A DNA stretch of 64,000 bases from Prosopocoilus inquinatus. Taxonomy: Eukaryota > Arthropoda > Insecta > Coleoptera > Lucanidae. The stretch covers positions 46,300,101-46,364,100 of the forward strand of contig CM069872.1 of NCBI GenBank assembly GCA_036172665.1. Reading direction: 5' to 3'. Below are positions 44,923 to 57,779 of the stretch, piece by piece. Within the stretch, counting starts at the first letter, position 1. Every line of letters starts with the position of its first letter. The notes beneath the pieces are model-generated. The model had not been told where the DNA came from and did not search any database. It worked only from the letters and a program-made list of their open reading frames with translations. Position numbers and translations under genes: made by a program.

Positions 44923-47900
44923 ATTACTTCGCTCATCCCCCACTTTCGCAAAAATTATTTAATCACTGATTAATTCAACAGCCTGTGATTGGTTGGATGA
45001 AACAAGATAATTGGTTGTTTCAAGTCTATTGTTAACTTCATCCAATGACGTTTCTCAATCAAATAATTAAATTAATCGCCGATTAACAATTTTTTTTGTG
45101 AAATCCACCGTCAGTGAATTAAAATTTTAAAATACAGACAGAAATTTAAGTTAGAAGTTTTATTGACGAAACTCTTTCCAAAATAAACAATTAAAATTTT
45201 GATAATTACTTTTTCCACGTTTCTATTCAAACCATCAAGTGTAAAACTGAAATAACCAATGAACCAATGTAATCGATTTAATTAGGGGCTTGTTATAACC
45301 GAATTTCATTTGTGACCACACATCCAGTAATGCTGCCGGGGGTTTAATCTTCTTACTCCCACAGCTTTGGCCACACCGTGTTAAGTAAACAGGCAGAGCG
45401 CAAAATTTTGTTATTAATTAATAATTCGAGTAATTCACAATTTCCTGGGTAGTTCAAGCATTATTGATTATTTGTTATTCGTTTCATCCAAAAATAATCT
45501 CATCTTAAGATGGTTTTAACATGGGTGCGTCAGAGATAGTGTTAGGTAACTCAATTAAAATTTCTCCCAGCCCAGTTATTAATAGCAATTCACAATGTAA
45601 TTAATCAGCTATTCTAGGTACGCATATAACTTACGAATAGATGTATGTTGGTTCATTAGAGTATATTATTGTTATTACTTGTTATTTGATAGTGAACGCG
45701 ATAAACGGTGAAGCATATGAAAAAGTAGGTAATAAATTAGAAAATAAGTGCTGGGCTATTAGCATTAAATTAGGAAAACTAGTAAACAGTACGTCCCCGG
45801 CGGGATAAATTAAAGCATTCGTTCAATTATTTTATTAAATGTAATTTTCCAGAAAAACCGCTTGCGTTATTTTAACTTGAAGAACTGTACTTATCTAAAA
45901 AAAACGCACAAAATTAATAAAATCAGGCAACTAATTTTTTTTTTCGTTGATTTTGAAACCACCCAAATTGTGAATCGTGATTTTAAATTTACTACAGCCG
46001 CAAATTAAATTAACCAAACTAACGTGGCTTGGCTTAGGTTCAAACAACGTATTTATTTGTTGTTCAGTATAAAGTGACATTAAGCAAAATCCTTTGATAA
46101 AATTTAATATCTGTGTTATCCTTTGTTGCTGTGTTTTAGTTTGAGTGTTCCTAACGTTCCACTGCAGAGTAGATTTTCTGATGTCATCCCGGTTGGAAAT
46201 TATTAGTCCTACAACAAATAATAAATTTCCGCTAAAATAAATTACCGTCCCCTCAGTACATGTGTGGGTGTGTGTTTGTGCGTACGCAAACATTTGCAAG
46301 TTAGACCAAATAAACATATTTATATAATTTCAATATTCAAACCAGCAATAACATGAGCATTTTTACATTTGCATTCGATATTTATAATTGAAAATCATCA
46401 AACGAATTGACCATAAGCCGATTGGTATTCCAACAACTGGAAATTTATTAAACAAATTCCTAGTATTTGTTTTTTTTTTAATTTGATAAGGAGTTTAAAT
46501 AACTCAAATTTAAAGACAACTTTCGTAGTTTTAAATCTTGTATTATTATCATGTGCACACAACACTAATATCTGCTACTACCAGCAACTGTCAAAAAAAA
46601 ATTACAGACATTACTTAAACGCGAATAATAAACCTTAAGTAAAATAAGGATTAAATAAGGATAAGGACCAAGATCTTCTAGCCAAATGTTTGCTGACTAT
46701 ATGTCTATGCTCTTGAACCTGCTCGTGCGTCTTTCGTAGATTCGTTTCGCGGTACGAATTTTTTTCACTTGAGCCCACACCCCTGCTCGTCGTAGAACCG
46801 ACTTCCGATGGTTCACGACGTACAGTTCACGCCTCAACCGCAAACGGTTGGTGAACTCCCCATACATTTGACGAATCCTGTTCCCGAATCGTTGGATTAT
46901 AGTTGCAGCACATACATGTATACGCAGCTTAAAGCTATGTACAGACTTGAAACTGAACCACATAGCGAACGCCGTTGCCAGACCTGTCGGTGGCAGGGTC
47001 ATTCAAGATTTTGGAATAAAGCACCTCGAATAGAGCAGATTCCCACCGTTTTCAGAATTTCTTCTAAATATTGTCATGTCATGGAAGTAGCATTTTATAT
47101 TAATTATTCGTTGGTTCCAAAGTAAAACCATTTTCTTCTTCCATTCTTCCAAATCCTACTTCATTTCTCATGCAATTTCCACCAATGCATCTTGTTTCCT
47201 TTATTTTGTAAGACTTTAAAAAGGTTTAAAACAAATGCTAAATTGAAACCATGTAAATACAATTACGTTGCCTCTTAATCACTTACCGAAATGTGGCAAG
47301 TTAGTACTGAGAGTCAATCAGCTGTCCCGAGCTAGTACTTTGATGGAGAAAGAAGTGGGGTTTATCGACATTAAGGGCGCCAGGAAGGACACCAGAAGAT
47401 CACTGCGCACTATGAAACCGTCTCCTAAAGGTTTACAGCGTACGCCAATATTAGAAAATTTTGACACTCGAGCACTCAAAGTAGTTTATCGACGCAGCCA
47501 AAACTTACATAGGAGCGTCCTTTAAAATTTAAAATACGGTTCTATTATTTGTTGTTACTGTAGCAACAAAATTTAACACCCCTTTAAATTTAACGGTTTT
47601 GATACAGAATAGACCCCTTAAAAGGTTTATATTTAGACACATAAGTAGGTTAAATAAGCAACCGTACGCCCTAGCATGACGGGCTTGAAATAATCTACAC
47701 TTCCGGAACGAAAGACTACGACATTCGGCTTAAATAGTAAGCGAAGTTCAGTCAGTTACAGTGCTGGTCTTCAAAAATTTGAAACGATAATACACTTTGC
47801 TTAAATTAAACTAAACATAAATTGCACGAGAAAATGTTTATTGAATGCACAAGCGTATATTTACGGAATATTTACGTCATAAGATAATGCACGCTAAACA

Positions 47901-47982
47901 AGAAACAATTGGGTACGTTACGATTTCGGCGTGCCAGCTAATCGGATGTGTTTCGTCTGTCAGTAAACAAATGTTAGCGAGA
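44923..47982. other. non-coding; lone DNA-transposon end at 46.93 kb
   Basis: AAAGCTATGTACAGACTTG at 46930 resembles the right end of the element at 49599-50040. Frames at 46697-47125 on both strands (up to 105 codons) overlap this and have no recognised domain; the minus one is Arg-rich. Confidence 0.4.
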
Positions 47983-48160
47983 CAGCGCCGCCACTCGTGA
48001 AAGTGTCAAACTTCACTCAAGGCGCCCGGGCCTATCCAATTGGATCAATTGTCATTCAGCTGTCAGTCACAAGCAAACGTCACGGGGCAGCGCCGCCATT
48101 CGTGGAAACGTCTGATTTCAGTCACGTCGCGTGTACCAACTGTCGTACACGCGCACGGAT
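47960..48160 (+). repeat. two degenerate ~105-bp direct repeats with CAGCGCCGCC motifs
   Basis: The segments around 47957-48050 and 48058-48160 share CTGTCAGT, ACA, ACAGCGCCGCCAYTCGTG and TTCA/GTC elements. CAGCGCCGCC occurs at about 47984 and 48090. These resemble insect CTCF-type insulator motifs, but this is only a likeness. Confidence 0.45.
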
Positions 48161-48239
48161 TCATATATTTTTTTATTAGAAGAAGCGCAGCGTCGCTTAT
48201 TTCCAAACCCAATGCTCTTGCACTCGAATAAATTGGGAC

Positions 48240-49066
48240 CGCTTAATCAGACTCTGTAACAAACTAAAAAAAAAGTCGACCAGATATTCCCTCTCTTCGT
48301 TGTAGATAAGCACAGCGTTAAATATGCACTTCGTCGGCTCACTTACTTATTTGGAGGACACATTTTTTATGAAAGCTGAGCCACAGACGTGCGCGTTAAT
48401 TTTATTTGATACGTAGCAAGTTTCTACTTCTCTCTTTGCGAGGTTAGCCGTATATGGAAAATAGGCAAAGCATGGCGTTTAAATAAAATCATCCGGGATT
48501 TGCCGATGACCTTCGGCAGGATGCGCCGTAGGCTAAGTGCAAATCAAACTCTACTGCGTACTCAAATCATACACGTTCTCGGTAGGAAGGATAGTCGCAG
48601 AAGAAAGCGGGGAAACGAAAAAACAGATTCTTCTATCAAAGCAAAGAAATCCATTATAAGCATGGCTCACGCTAACATCGCCACCTAATTACCTCTGTTT
48701 TTCAGTGCAGAAACGGTAAATCCGCTCGGAAGAATTTGTTTAAAACAAACCAAACGTCATTTAAGGCTCGAAAGGATTCCAAAAACACTGTGTTTTTAGA
48801 ATTTAATATCACAATTATGCAGAAACTCTCGGGAAACCACACACCTTGAAGGAAATCGTACCCAACAGGTTTCAGGAATGCCATGCAACAAATCACCCAG
48901 GCAACACAAATTAGCAAACAATTACCTAACTAATTTTATTCAAAGGCTGAACTAAATTTTTCCTGAACAGTGATCGTTTTAAGTCGCTCCAACGCATGTA
49001 CTAAACAATTGCGGTCACCCAAACAACAAAACGAAATAAATTTTAATTTTAAACTCCATGTAATTT
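48240..49066. other. non-coding, no gene seen
   Basis: Frames of 62 and 71 codons without recognisable domains. Confidence 0.45.
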
Positions 49067-49147
49067 AATAAATTTCGGTTAAATCTCCTAACCACAAAAA
49101 GTTTTTTTAATACTAGTTGTGGTTAGGAGATTTAACCCAAATTTATT
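49067..49147. repeat. near-perfect 31-bp hairpin
   Basis: Arms 49067-49097 and 49117-49147 are inverted repeats with a single mismatch, around a 19-base loop containing seven T. The central part of the stem is TTAAATCTCCTAACCACAA. Could be a tiny MITE, a foldback relic or a small-RNA precursor. No flanking TSD is clear. Confidence 0.75.
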
Positions 49148-49295
49148 TTACTACAAACCACAGTTTCCAATACATTTCAATGGAATCCACGTAATTTCAC
49201 AAAGCATTTAGGGTGTTTAGCCTTTAGCCACAATAAGTCATATTTTTTCATATAGATATATTAACTGTGAACTGCAAACTGAACACAAGTAAATT

Positions 49296-49541
49296 TCAGT
49301 GATGGTTGAAATGCTCGCCAACCCGTTCAAACCTGTCGAACGCCGTTCCATGCAAGCGGTGCCAACAAGGTTGTAAAAATTCCCTTAGAGCTGCCTCCAA
49401 TTTGAGATGACTTAACGGTGGCGCGTAGCGTAAACCGTCAATTGCCGCTATTCCAAACTCAATCGCACGAACGATTAGCGGCAAATTTGCATCCCTGTTG
49501 ACATCACTGTTCCGTGTATTTACTTTGATCTGAACGGCCAA
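49296..49541 (-). CDS. unrecognised 81-codon frame in a GC-richer patch
   Basis: The frame encodes a mixed-composition peptide (for example LPLIVRAIEFGIAAIDGLRY) and lies in a patch of higher GC than its neighbours. I do not recognise a domain. It could be an exon, part of an old mobile element, or chance. Confidence 0.18.
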   Translation of the reverse strand: MAVQIKVNTRNSDVNRDANLPLIVRAIEFGIAAIDGLRYAPPLSHLKLEAALREFLQPCWHRLHGTAFDRFERVGEHFNHH

Positions 49542-49598
49542 AAAACAGATATGTTTTGAATAGTCCGCAGTAAATCATTCGCCGAGCGCTAAATACCC

Positions 49599-50040
49599 AG
49601 GCTACGTGTTCGCAGGAACGTCCACACCAGAGTACTGCATAATTACCTACCTAGTTACCGGTTACCAGGTTTAATCAACAAGGTGTAGCGACGCGATACC
49701 TACCTACTAGGTATAGGTACCAGGTAGCACTGCTTACCTGGTACAGGGTTGACAGTTTGAATGGAGTTTTCTTGCGGTATAACTTCTACATCTGTTTTGT
49801 GAGTAAGGCTGTGTCAGGTAAAGACTTTTACCGTGGGGGTTACCTACCCATAACTTGACCAACTTGACCAACGAACAAGTGTTACCTGTTACCGGGAGGC
49901 ACCCGGTAACGAGTATTACCTGGTACCGGGTGTACAATACCTGGTTAACCGGTATTACCTACCAATGTGACCTACCACTTGCAGTAACCTGGTCCACACA
50001 CATCATCGAGTCGGGTTTGCGAGTCTGTACGTAGCTTTAG
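49599..50040. mobile_element. DNA element packed with ACCTGGTACC-like motifs
   Basis: The left end (GCTACGTGTTCGCA) and the right end (minus strand GCTACGTACAGACTCGCA) are related, and both continue to ACCAG-x2-TACTGCA, suggesting worn inverted repeats. Inside, at least 13 ACCT/AGGT and several CCGGTA/TACCGG motifs occur on both strands, making many short palindromes such as GGTTACCGG and CTGGTACCGGG. The 67-codon frame here is a by-product of the motif repetition. Confidence 0.5.
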
Positions 50041-50840
50041 ACTTTATGTGTAGGTAAGCAAATGATGTTGGAATAACCAAGTGTTTCACGAATTGAGCAA
50101 ATGTTTTTATTTTGTTTTCTTAATAGTGTTAATTTACGTAACCTTATCTGATGGCATCCGGATAATGAAGTACGTCCCGAATTTGCTGCTGTTGCTGCCC
50201 TAATGAAATGTTGCTTATTTTACGGAAACGAGTACGAAATTTTCGTTACTAACGAAATGAAAACAACACAAAGAGTACTTCAGCGCCAGTGTCCAAGAGC
50301 TCGCATAAAACTGCTAATTAAAACAAGCAAATCGCATCAACGAAAAAAGCTCTCGTCGCTCCCTGAATAATTTATGCTGGATCGCGGTATCATCGCAGTG
50401 GCAGTTTGCCGCAGACACGCAATCTCGGCAGCCGTCGACTCTCACCCGATGATTATATAACAACAATACGGTGGTAATACGGAACAGAAGCAGCATGAGC
50501 GGCTGGAAACGTAATCCGTGGGCCCCATTGTTAATCGAATCAGAACCGCGTTGATTGCCTGGCGTACTCTCTCGGCTCATGTAAATAGCTGTTCCACCGC
50601 GAACTCGCGCTGAATTCGAATTCAATTAACAAATAGCCAATTGTAGGAAAGTACTCGTGAACGCGGAGCGAGCCTCGTCCTCTACTAGCTCAGCACCGGA
50701 GCTTTTGTTGGCGAGTGAGAGAATAGCGCGGACATGTTTCTATTCGCAACATTAACGAATGAGCATTTCTTTGCTCATGTATCCGTCGATGATACTTAAT
50801 TTTTTCAGAAAAATCTGCACAATCGACAATTAACCGATTA
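50041..50840. other. non-coding, GC-richer in 50.33-50.62 kb
   Basis: The 103-codon minus frame at 50314-50625 has a hydrophobic middle but no recognised domain or clear start context. Confidence 0.4.
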
Positions 50841-51085
50841 TACTCACAAAAGCACATACAGGTTGGCTCCCATATTATTTGATATAGCAATAGGTCTGAC
50901 AGAGCATACTTCTGTCTCCTTGTGCACTCTGAACTAAACTTACCGTACTCCGATCAATTGTAATTGTACTCACAAAAGCACATACAGGTTGTCTTCCATA
51001 TTATTTGATATAGCAATAGGTCTGACAGAGCATACGTCTGTCTTCTTGTGCACTCTGAACTAAACTTACCGTACTCCGATCAATT
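50841..51085 (+). repeat. 126-bp tandem duplication
   Basis: Copy 1 starts at 50841 and copy 2 at 50967 (TACTCACAAAAGCACATACA at both). About five mismatches over 120 bp, so younger than most repeats here but older than the 44.5-kb duplication. Both copies end GTACTCCGATCAATT. Confidence 0.9.
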
Positions 51086-51474
51086 CTCGCTCGGTCGACC
51101 ACCTTTAATTCTTGATGAGTCGAAGCTGTGGGCTATAATAGCATATACTAGCTGTTGGTGGGTTAAGATTATCTATTATCCTAATTGCACTTTCTTATAT
51201 TCCATAACCAACGGCAACTGACACAACCTGTATACATTCGAAAATGAAGCGAGTAATTTAATTAAAAATTTACCGTAAAATCATACATATTACGAAACTG
51301 TCTAAGAAATACAAAATTTTGTAAATAAAGCAGTAAAACCACATAATCTTACAATTAGTACAGTGTAAACCTGACTCACTATAGTTCTTGTGCATGACGT
51401 AATTATCAGTTAATCTCCAAAAATAAAATTGATGGTTTTAGGCAGATAGTATTTGCTAGGAGACCAGAGAAGTA

Positions 51475-52160
51475 TTCGTAGATAGAAATGCACGTAGAAA
51501 TTATAGGATTGCCTGCAATGGATAGAAAAGCTAAGTTTCAAGTGCAAACTCAGAACGAAGAAAATAAACTTTTTGAGGAAACAGACAAGTACATGTATCT
51601 TAATATCTAATAAGTATGAAGATGGTTGCGAGATTGACTTTAGGTTAGCAAAGAGCAATCGTTGTGCAGGTGTTTTGCATAAAATACAAAGATCAAAGGA
51701 GTTTTCATTGACAACTAAGAAGAAGGTCTATAAATCAGTTTTGCGCCTAACAATTCTTTATGCGCATGAAGCATAGGTATTAAACAAAACAATACAACTT
51801 AAAATCGAAGCATGGGAGCGAAAGATACTCAGAAAAACGTATGGAGGAAGGAAAACCGACGAGGCCTGGGAAAGACGACAAAGTAAAAAAATATATGAAC
51901 CGTATGGTAGTAGTAAAGGTACGAAGACTGCAATCGCGGCTGGGACACCTCGAAACAACGGAGACAGTAGAACGTTTAAAAAAATAGTATGGCTCGCACC
52001 CGAGGGAAAGAAGAAGAGAGGAAGGTCCAGGACGAAATGGAGTAAAGTTTTTCAGGTCTTGGGCGACAAGCAAATAAAAATATATAGGAGAAAAGCGAGA
52101 AGTAGAGAAGACTGGAATATTATTCTTTTAATGCAATAGGCCTAAATGGCCTGGAATCGT
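51475..52160 (+). pseudogene. LINE ORF2 3' tail, frame-broken
   Basis: Conceptual translation gives EDGCEIDFRLAKSNR and TKKKVYKSVLRLTILYAHEA (51612-51775), then a stop. It continues with LKIEAWERKILRKTYG (51800-51845), LGHLE-like sequence in another frame (51920-51960), APEGKKKRGRSRTKW (51990-52045) and KARSREDWN (52090-52125), ending TAG near 52138. This order, after-RT helices followed by a basic G-x-R-x-RGR-x-R-x-KW block, is typical of the C-terminus of arthropod non-LTR retrotransposons without RNase H. The catalytic RT is absent. Frame breaks near 51605, 51776 and 51900-51970. Confidence 0.75.
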
Positions 52161-52164
52161 CTGT

Positions 52165-55100
52165 ATATCTATAGGATTGCCTTAAATGCGATTATTTTAT
52201 ATTCCTTACTTTATTAGTAAAAATAAATTTTATGAACGGAGTTAAGACATTTCGAATTTTTACTGTGTATTGTAGCAATAAGTCCTAAGTCTGTTTATGA
52301 ATGTTCTGCAGTAAAACCGCTTTCACATTGGCGGGTTTAGTCGTGCAGGTAAATCGCATGATAGACGATTGAGCCCCGCGATATTCACGTACATCATTTT
52401 GTATGTTTGTATGTACTTCCCATTTTCACGGCGATACTTTCTGTGATAATTTGCTATCGTAGGTAAAAAAAAACGTCCTGGATATTAAATTTGAAATGCA
52501 ACATTGATACCTTAATTACAACCTCTGATATAAATAATTAAAGCGACAACCCTTAACGATCGGAGTTCAACAAAAAAACATCAAGGGTATTTAAATAAAA
52601 CAGATTTGGATATAATTCTTCAGATACAAAAAATGGCCGATTTTAAAACGTTTGTCTATCATGTTACTGCCGACTAACGTGACAGTACGATGCTTGAAGC
52701 TCTAAATCACACTTAAAGGGCTTCGCAAACCGAAACGGGGTGGTAGCGTTCAATCTCAATCTGTATAAAGCGTTGACCACACCGCAACATCTGCGGTGGC
52801 GGTCAATCTCAAGCTGTGCAACGGCAGGTCGCTGTCAATTGAATGCCACCGTGCGTCCGTGGCTTATACACAGTTTCTATAAATGATAGACTATGGACAT
52901 AGGAGGTGTTGGAATGTTCCGCCTTTCACTGATTGTGAAATTACTGCATTTCTGACAGCTGTTTGTCAATTTGACAGAAATATTCGTTGGTGCATTGCAC
53001 GTTTTATTGCTGCTTATGTTGCTCCGATTTTTGAATGTTGAATTTGCCGTGTAGTTTTAATTTTCCTGCAGTGAAGGTAATTTTGATACGTGAGAAATTA
53101 ATTAGTTAATGTTTGTGGTGTGTAATTAAGTTACTGAAATGGCTGACACTAGTATTAATAAGCAGCAAATGCCCATTTTTTTATTTTCCAAATGTCACTG
53201 GACCATAGAATCATTTATAGAAACTCTGTACAACAATATATAAAATGTGTCTCAAAAGTCTTGTAAACTCGACACTTATGACCGGTCAAACGTACCTTGA
53301 ATTTTCATCCGTAACTAGTATGATGAATCAAATAACTCAAGGCTGTTCTTTTCTTTGCACAGTTTGAGTATTTAACCATGAAACATTTAAATAGTTAAAT
53401 TATTAACTAACTTGAAAATTCGAGGTATATTGGATCATTCGTTACCGTTAATTGTCAGAAATCAGAAATTAAAATATTATAATATATTTTTTTAGTTCTG
53501 CGTGGGTAGATATGTCTTGAGAAATAGACACTAGAAGTAGGTAGAAAAAAATTCACTTCTAAAGATCTTTTTAGGAAGACAGACAGTACATAAAAACGGA
53601 ACGGTTAGAAATAAAACATCGAGCAAAAGTGGAGCTTCTAAACCAGCGATTAATTTTAAAACTAATAAAATTTTAGGAAACTTGATATCGAAAATCACGG
53701 GGAAAGCGCGAAGTCACGACGAGTTGGGCTTTCGACAGCCTTTTTCAACGCTACTGAAAGTTTTTAATCTATAACTTGTGCTTTCGTGCAGCGAAGCGCT
53801 TAAGTACAATGAAAAGACCGTTATCTTTCTGTTGATGTACATAAAGAAAATTTAAAATTTTAAAAAACTTACACGTTCACGATGTATGTATCTGTAAATC
53901 ATGTTTGTTTAGTTTTTGGTTCTGTAATACGACACGGGGTTTGATGCGTTAGGTAATTTCGTTAGGTAGCTGACATGAATTTTGATAGATGCCGGAATCT
54001 GACATGAAAAGTATTAAGACAATTCCACACCAATAATCTCAATGTCATTGTCAAATATGAAGAAGCACCCACGTACGACCGACTCTGGCATTATGATACC
54101 AACGAAAATGTCACCCTACTTTGCCTACTCTGATGAGAAAACCGGTTGAACGGCTATTACATTTGTTTTTCTCAAAAAATAAAATATGTATTTATAGGTG
54201 TATCAGCTTTAACCTTCCGTTGGAAATTATTATGAAAAGTTCGGCACGTAACGGTGAATGAGAAATGACGTAAAATGTAATACACAGATCGGAATCCGGA
54301 AAGAAAAGGGAACAAATTGATGATCACGCGATATTTGTATCTACGATGCTATCCATTTATTAAATATTGCATTGCATGATCGAGATTAAGCAAAGCTGTG
54401 CGAGCAACGACCGACTGATGTGATATACTCCGCATGTATGACAGTCTATTATCGAACAGAACCTAGGATTAGGATTTTGATTAACATGCGATATTAACTT
54501 TGTATCTATAATATGATGTCAGGTTTCGGTGGCCTCGCCTTTCGAAGCTTAAAATAAGCATACTTTCATAGATTACCTAACATATAAACAAATTGGAAAT
54601 TATTTTGTCTTTTGAGTTTAAAAATATTTCTCTTAACGTTTTATTTATAGTCCATACTTTCATCCAATAATTAAAGTTGTCTCCAAGTAAAGTTGTAATT
54701 AAAAGAAACAAGAGACGGTATAGCTCTATGTCAATTTAATACGTAAGGGAGTGACAGTTTATTTCTGAAGGCAACGTTCATTTGTCACTCTCTTACTCAT
54801 GAAAGCTAAAGCGTTTTCTCTATTCAAAGGTCACGTGTAAAAAATGACTAAAAAATGACTCCTACCCCTTAAATTGCCCGTCATACCACGTCATATATGA
54901 TTTAGCCGATCAACAATTTTTTACTATTTCGCGAATTCATTTCATTCACAAAACACAAATTTCTTAATTTTGATCTTAGAAACTTATGCAAGGTTTTAAA
55001 CTGTTCCTAATGAAATTCTCATTGCAGGCATCAAACAGAAAAAATCCGTATTTGCATTGGTTCTCTTGTAGTCAGACTTGCGTCTCCTTGTTACCATGCT

Positions 55101-57779
55101 TGTTGACTTTCTTGATTCATTATGACCATTACAGCTCACGATGGGTTCACCTTTTGATTTGACTTTCGAGATGCCTTCTATGTACAGCAAATTCTGTAGG
55201 ATTCTGCACATCGTAGTGGCTTCAAGGCTGACTTAGGTTTCGGTCAGTCGTTGTTCAATGTGTTTTATTTGTCCCCATATCATATTGTATTTGTTACGAA
55301 ATTTATGTTTTGTGTTAGTATTATGTGAATCGAAATACCTTGGAATTACAACTTTCCCTTAATACATTACGAAATTGTCTTACGTTGAACATGAACAAAA
55401 TCTTAAAATGCAAAGCACAATGTAAAGACTGCTTTTATTTTTTGAGCAGAGTAGATATATGCATATTCGATAAGGGTTATTTTGCATTAAAGAATGCAAT
55501 TCAATTTCAAACGGAGGTACGAAGTGCACTTGAAATGAATAAATGATATGCGTGCCATCATACATATATCGTCCTATTTAAATTCGTATATGTTTTCTTT
55601 GATGTTAATTTGAAGTGAGGGTAGAAGCAAACTTTGTAGTATATGAAATTTTAAGCAGAGCTAAAAATAATATTTTCCAATATATTTGGTGTTCGAGTTT
55701 TTCGCATGTCACGCATTCGTTTAAATAATTTACGTTTCGCTTTTATATTGCTACCATCTGCAGTCGCTGAAAGAGATATCCAAACAATAACCACTTAAAC
55801 ATCATAAATTTTCATAACAATCTGAAACTGCCGCGTTATACGACATTTTACGGTTGTTGGCAGCGAACGTCTACTTCGTTGATTAAATCTGCCCTTACTA
55901 TTCTGCGTTAGCACGTCAGTGTTTAAATTTAATGGCGCCAATATCGAAATAATCATCTTCTGAATATTACGAAGACTATAATGTCGTCGAAGTTGCTACA
56001 GTAAAATAAAAATTTACTATTACTGCTACATCGCTGCCTTCATAATACTTAGAAAGCATGTTTATTGAACCTCACGTTATTACTACAATACGATAAGATA
56101 AATTTTCCCGAGTCCAAATGGACACATAAAAATGAGGAAAATTTGTCTGAACTTAATCGAGCTCGTTTACTTATCTACTGGTTTCAGACGAAATAATTTG
56201 GAAAAACCTTTATACTTGATATGCAGTGGTGGTCATAAACAGATTGCGACTCGTCAGACTTCATAACCTTAATACCCTTACAATCGGTATTGCGAGTTTC
56301 AAATAATTCGATACGTTCTGTACAATTGGAGCTTCAGTAAAGAAGCCGTTTCTACATATAGTAATTTTTATAATTACGGTAGAAAGAATTATGACTTCAG
56401 AGTTTATGAAGTAGCCACTACTTAGTAGTGCAAGGACATTTAGCATAAAAATGTACTATGACGCTCAATTTAAATGATACTCCTGCATGCGAACCACACC
56501 TTTAAGAACATTCAGCGTAATGGTTACAAAACTGTCAAATGGTATCATTTATGATGAGCATCGTTGTACATATTGATTGTTGGCTGAAATATGAACCAGA
56601 CAGAAATAGCCTTTTTTAAACTAAACGATATAAAAAAGGTAAGCATTCAGTTGTTTGTTTATTAACTGTAAGTAGCACTTACAATTATACAAAACCATTT
56701 ATAATTTTGTTACGGTTTAAAATTTCTTTGTAATTATATTAATATAGTACAATATTTTGGTTCGCCCTAGTACTTGTCTGGGAACTAAAGTAATAAATAT
56801 TCTATCTTCCATTTGATGGAATAGGAAAGCATCGCATTCATGCGAAATGAATAGTTACGTGCGAATAAACATAAATCAGTTGTTATGAATAGAGGAAACG
56901 TAAATTCAAATTTAGTAAAACTATTTGCTTATTTTAAGTTTTGCCGTCAGGCTTGGATTCTTTTCTCGTAGAATATATGACGTGCCGGATTTACGATAAG
57001 CGACGTTCCATTACGTGTAATGTCCTTTAAAACTATAGTTAAAAGAAATTGGAGCAGACGCCTGATGTATTGCTGTCGTTAAAACTTGCAAACTTACGAA
57101 CGACGTATCCGCGTCAAAATTAATGCACGAAAAACAGGTTTCTTTGTGTCCTAGACTTTAAAACTAAAGGCCGGCCATTAAACGGAATCCGGGCAAACTA
57201 AACTAACTAATTGCCCGAGACCGTCTCGATGAATCGCGAATAAAGCCGGAATTCCCGTTTTTCGAAAATAAAGGAGCCACATAAAGAATGCCGGCGTTCA
57301 ATCAATGTGTGACCTATTTTAAAAGTTGTGGGAGCTTTGTGCACCGGCAACTTTACGGCGAGCGTGGTAAAAGCAAGGGTAAAGTGGGCTTAATCTTGGA
57401 TGCAGAACGCTTAACGTGCATCAGCACTAACTGTGAAAGCATTTCAATACAATAAGCATATTTCTTTCTTTCTTTCGAATTCGTTTTCTGACTGAAATAA
57501 AATTATTTAGACAAAATTTCTACTAGCTTTTTAATCTAACACAACGTATACACAGTGAAGAGCAAAAATTATGTTCGCGCAATAAGGTATTCTATTGTAG
57601 TCAATTCCCAGATTGGGAATCTTCCACACACCATATCCGAGTTTCTTAACTTACCGGAATTGAGTAGTCCAATTAGCGCGCTTCTTAGCAATAGTAGGCA
57701 ATTGCGTATGCCATCGCTGCCATTATACCCGAGGTAAATGCTGAAATTCGCCTGCCGAAATGTGAGATACCTGTGATGA
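52165..57779. other. non-coding, no supported gene
   Basis: AT-rich. 52728-52880 is GC-richer with imperfectly inverted segments (CTGTATAAAGC / GCTTATACACAG). Frames up to 73 codons are domain-free. A CCGGAAT-type patch occurs at 57170-57300. Confidence 0.45.

Noticed and set aside
46697..47125. Arg-rich minus frame or Cys/His plus frame as a transposase or gag
   Set aside because: No DDE, HTH or CCHC spacing; the region holds a transposon-end motif that explains part of the openness.
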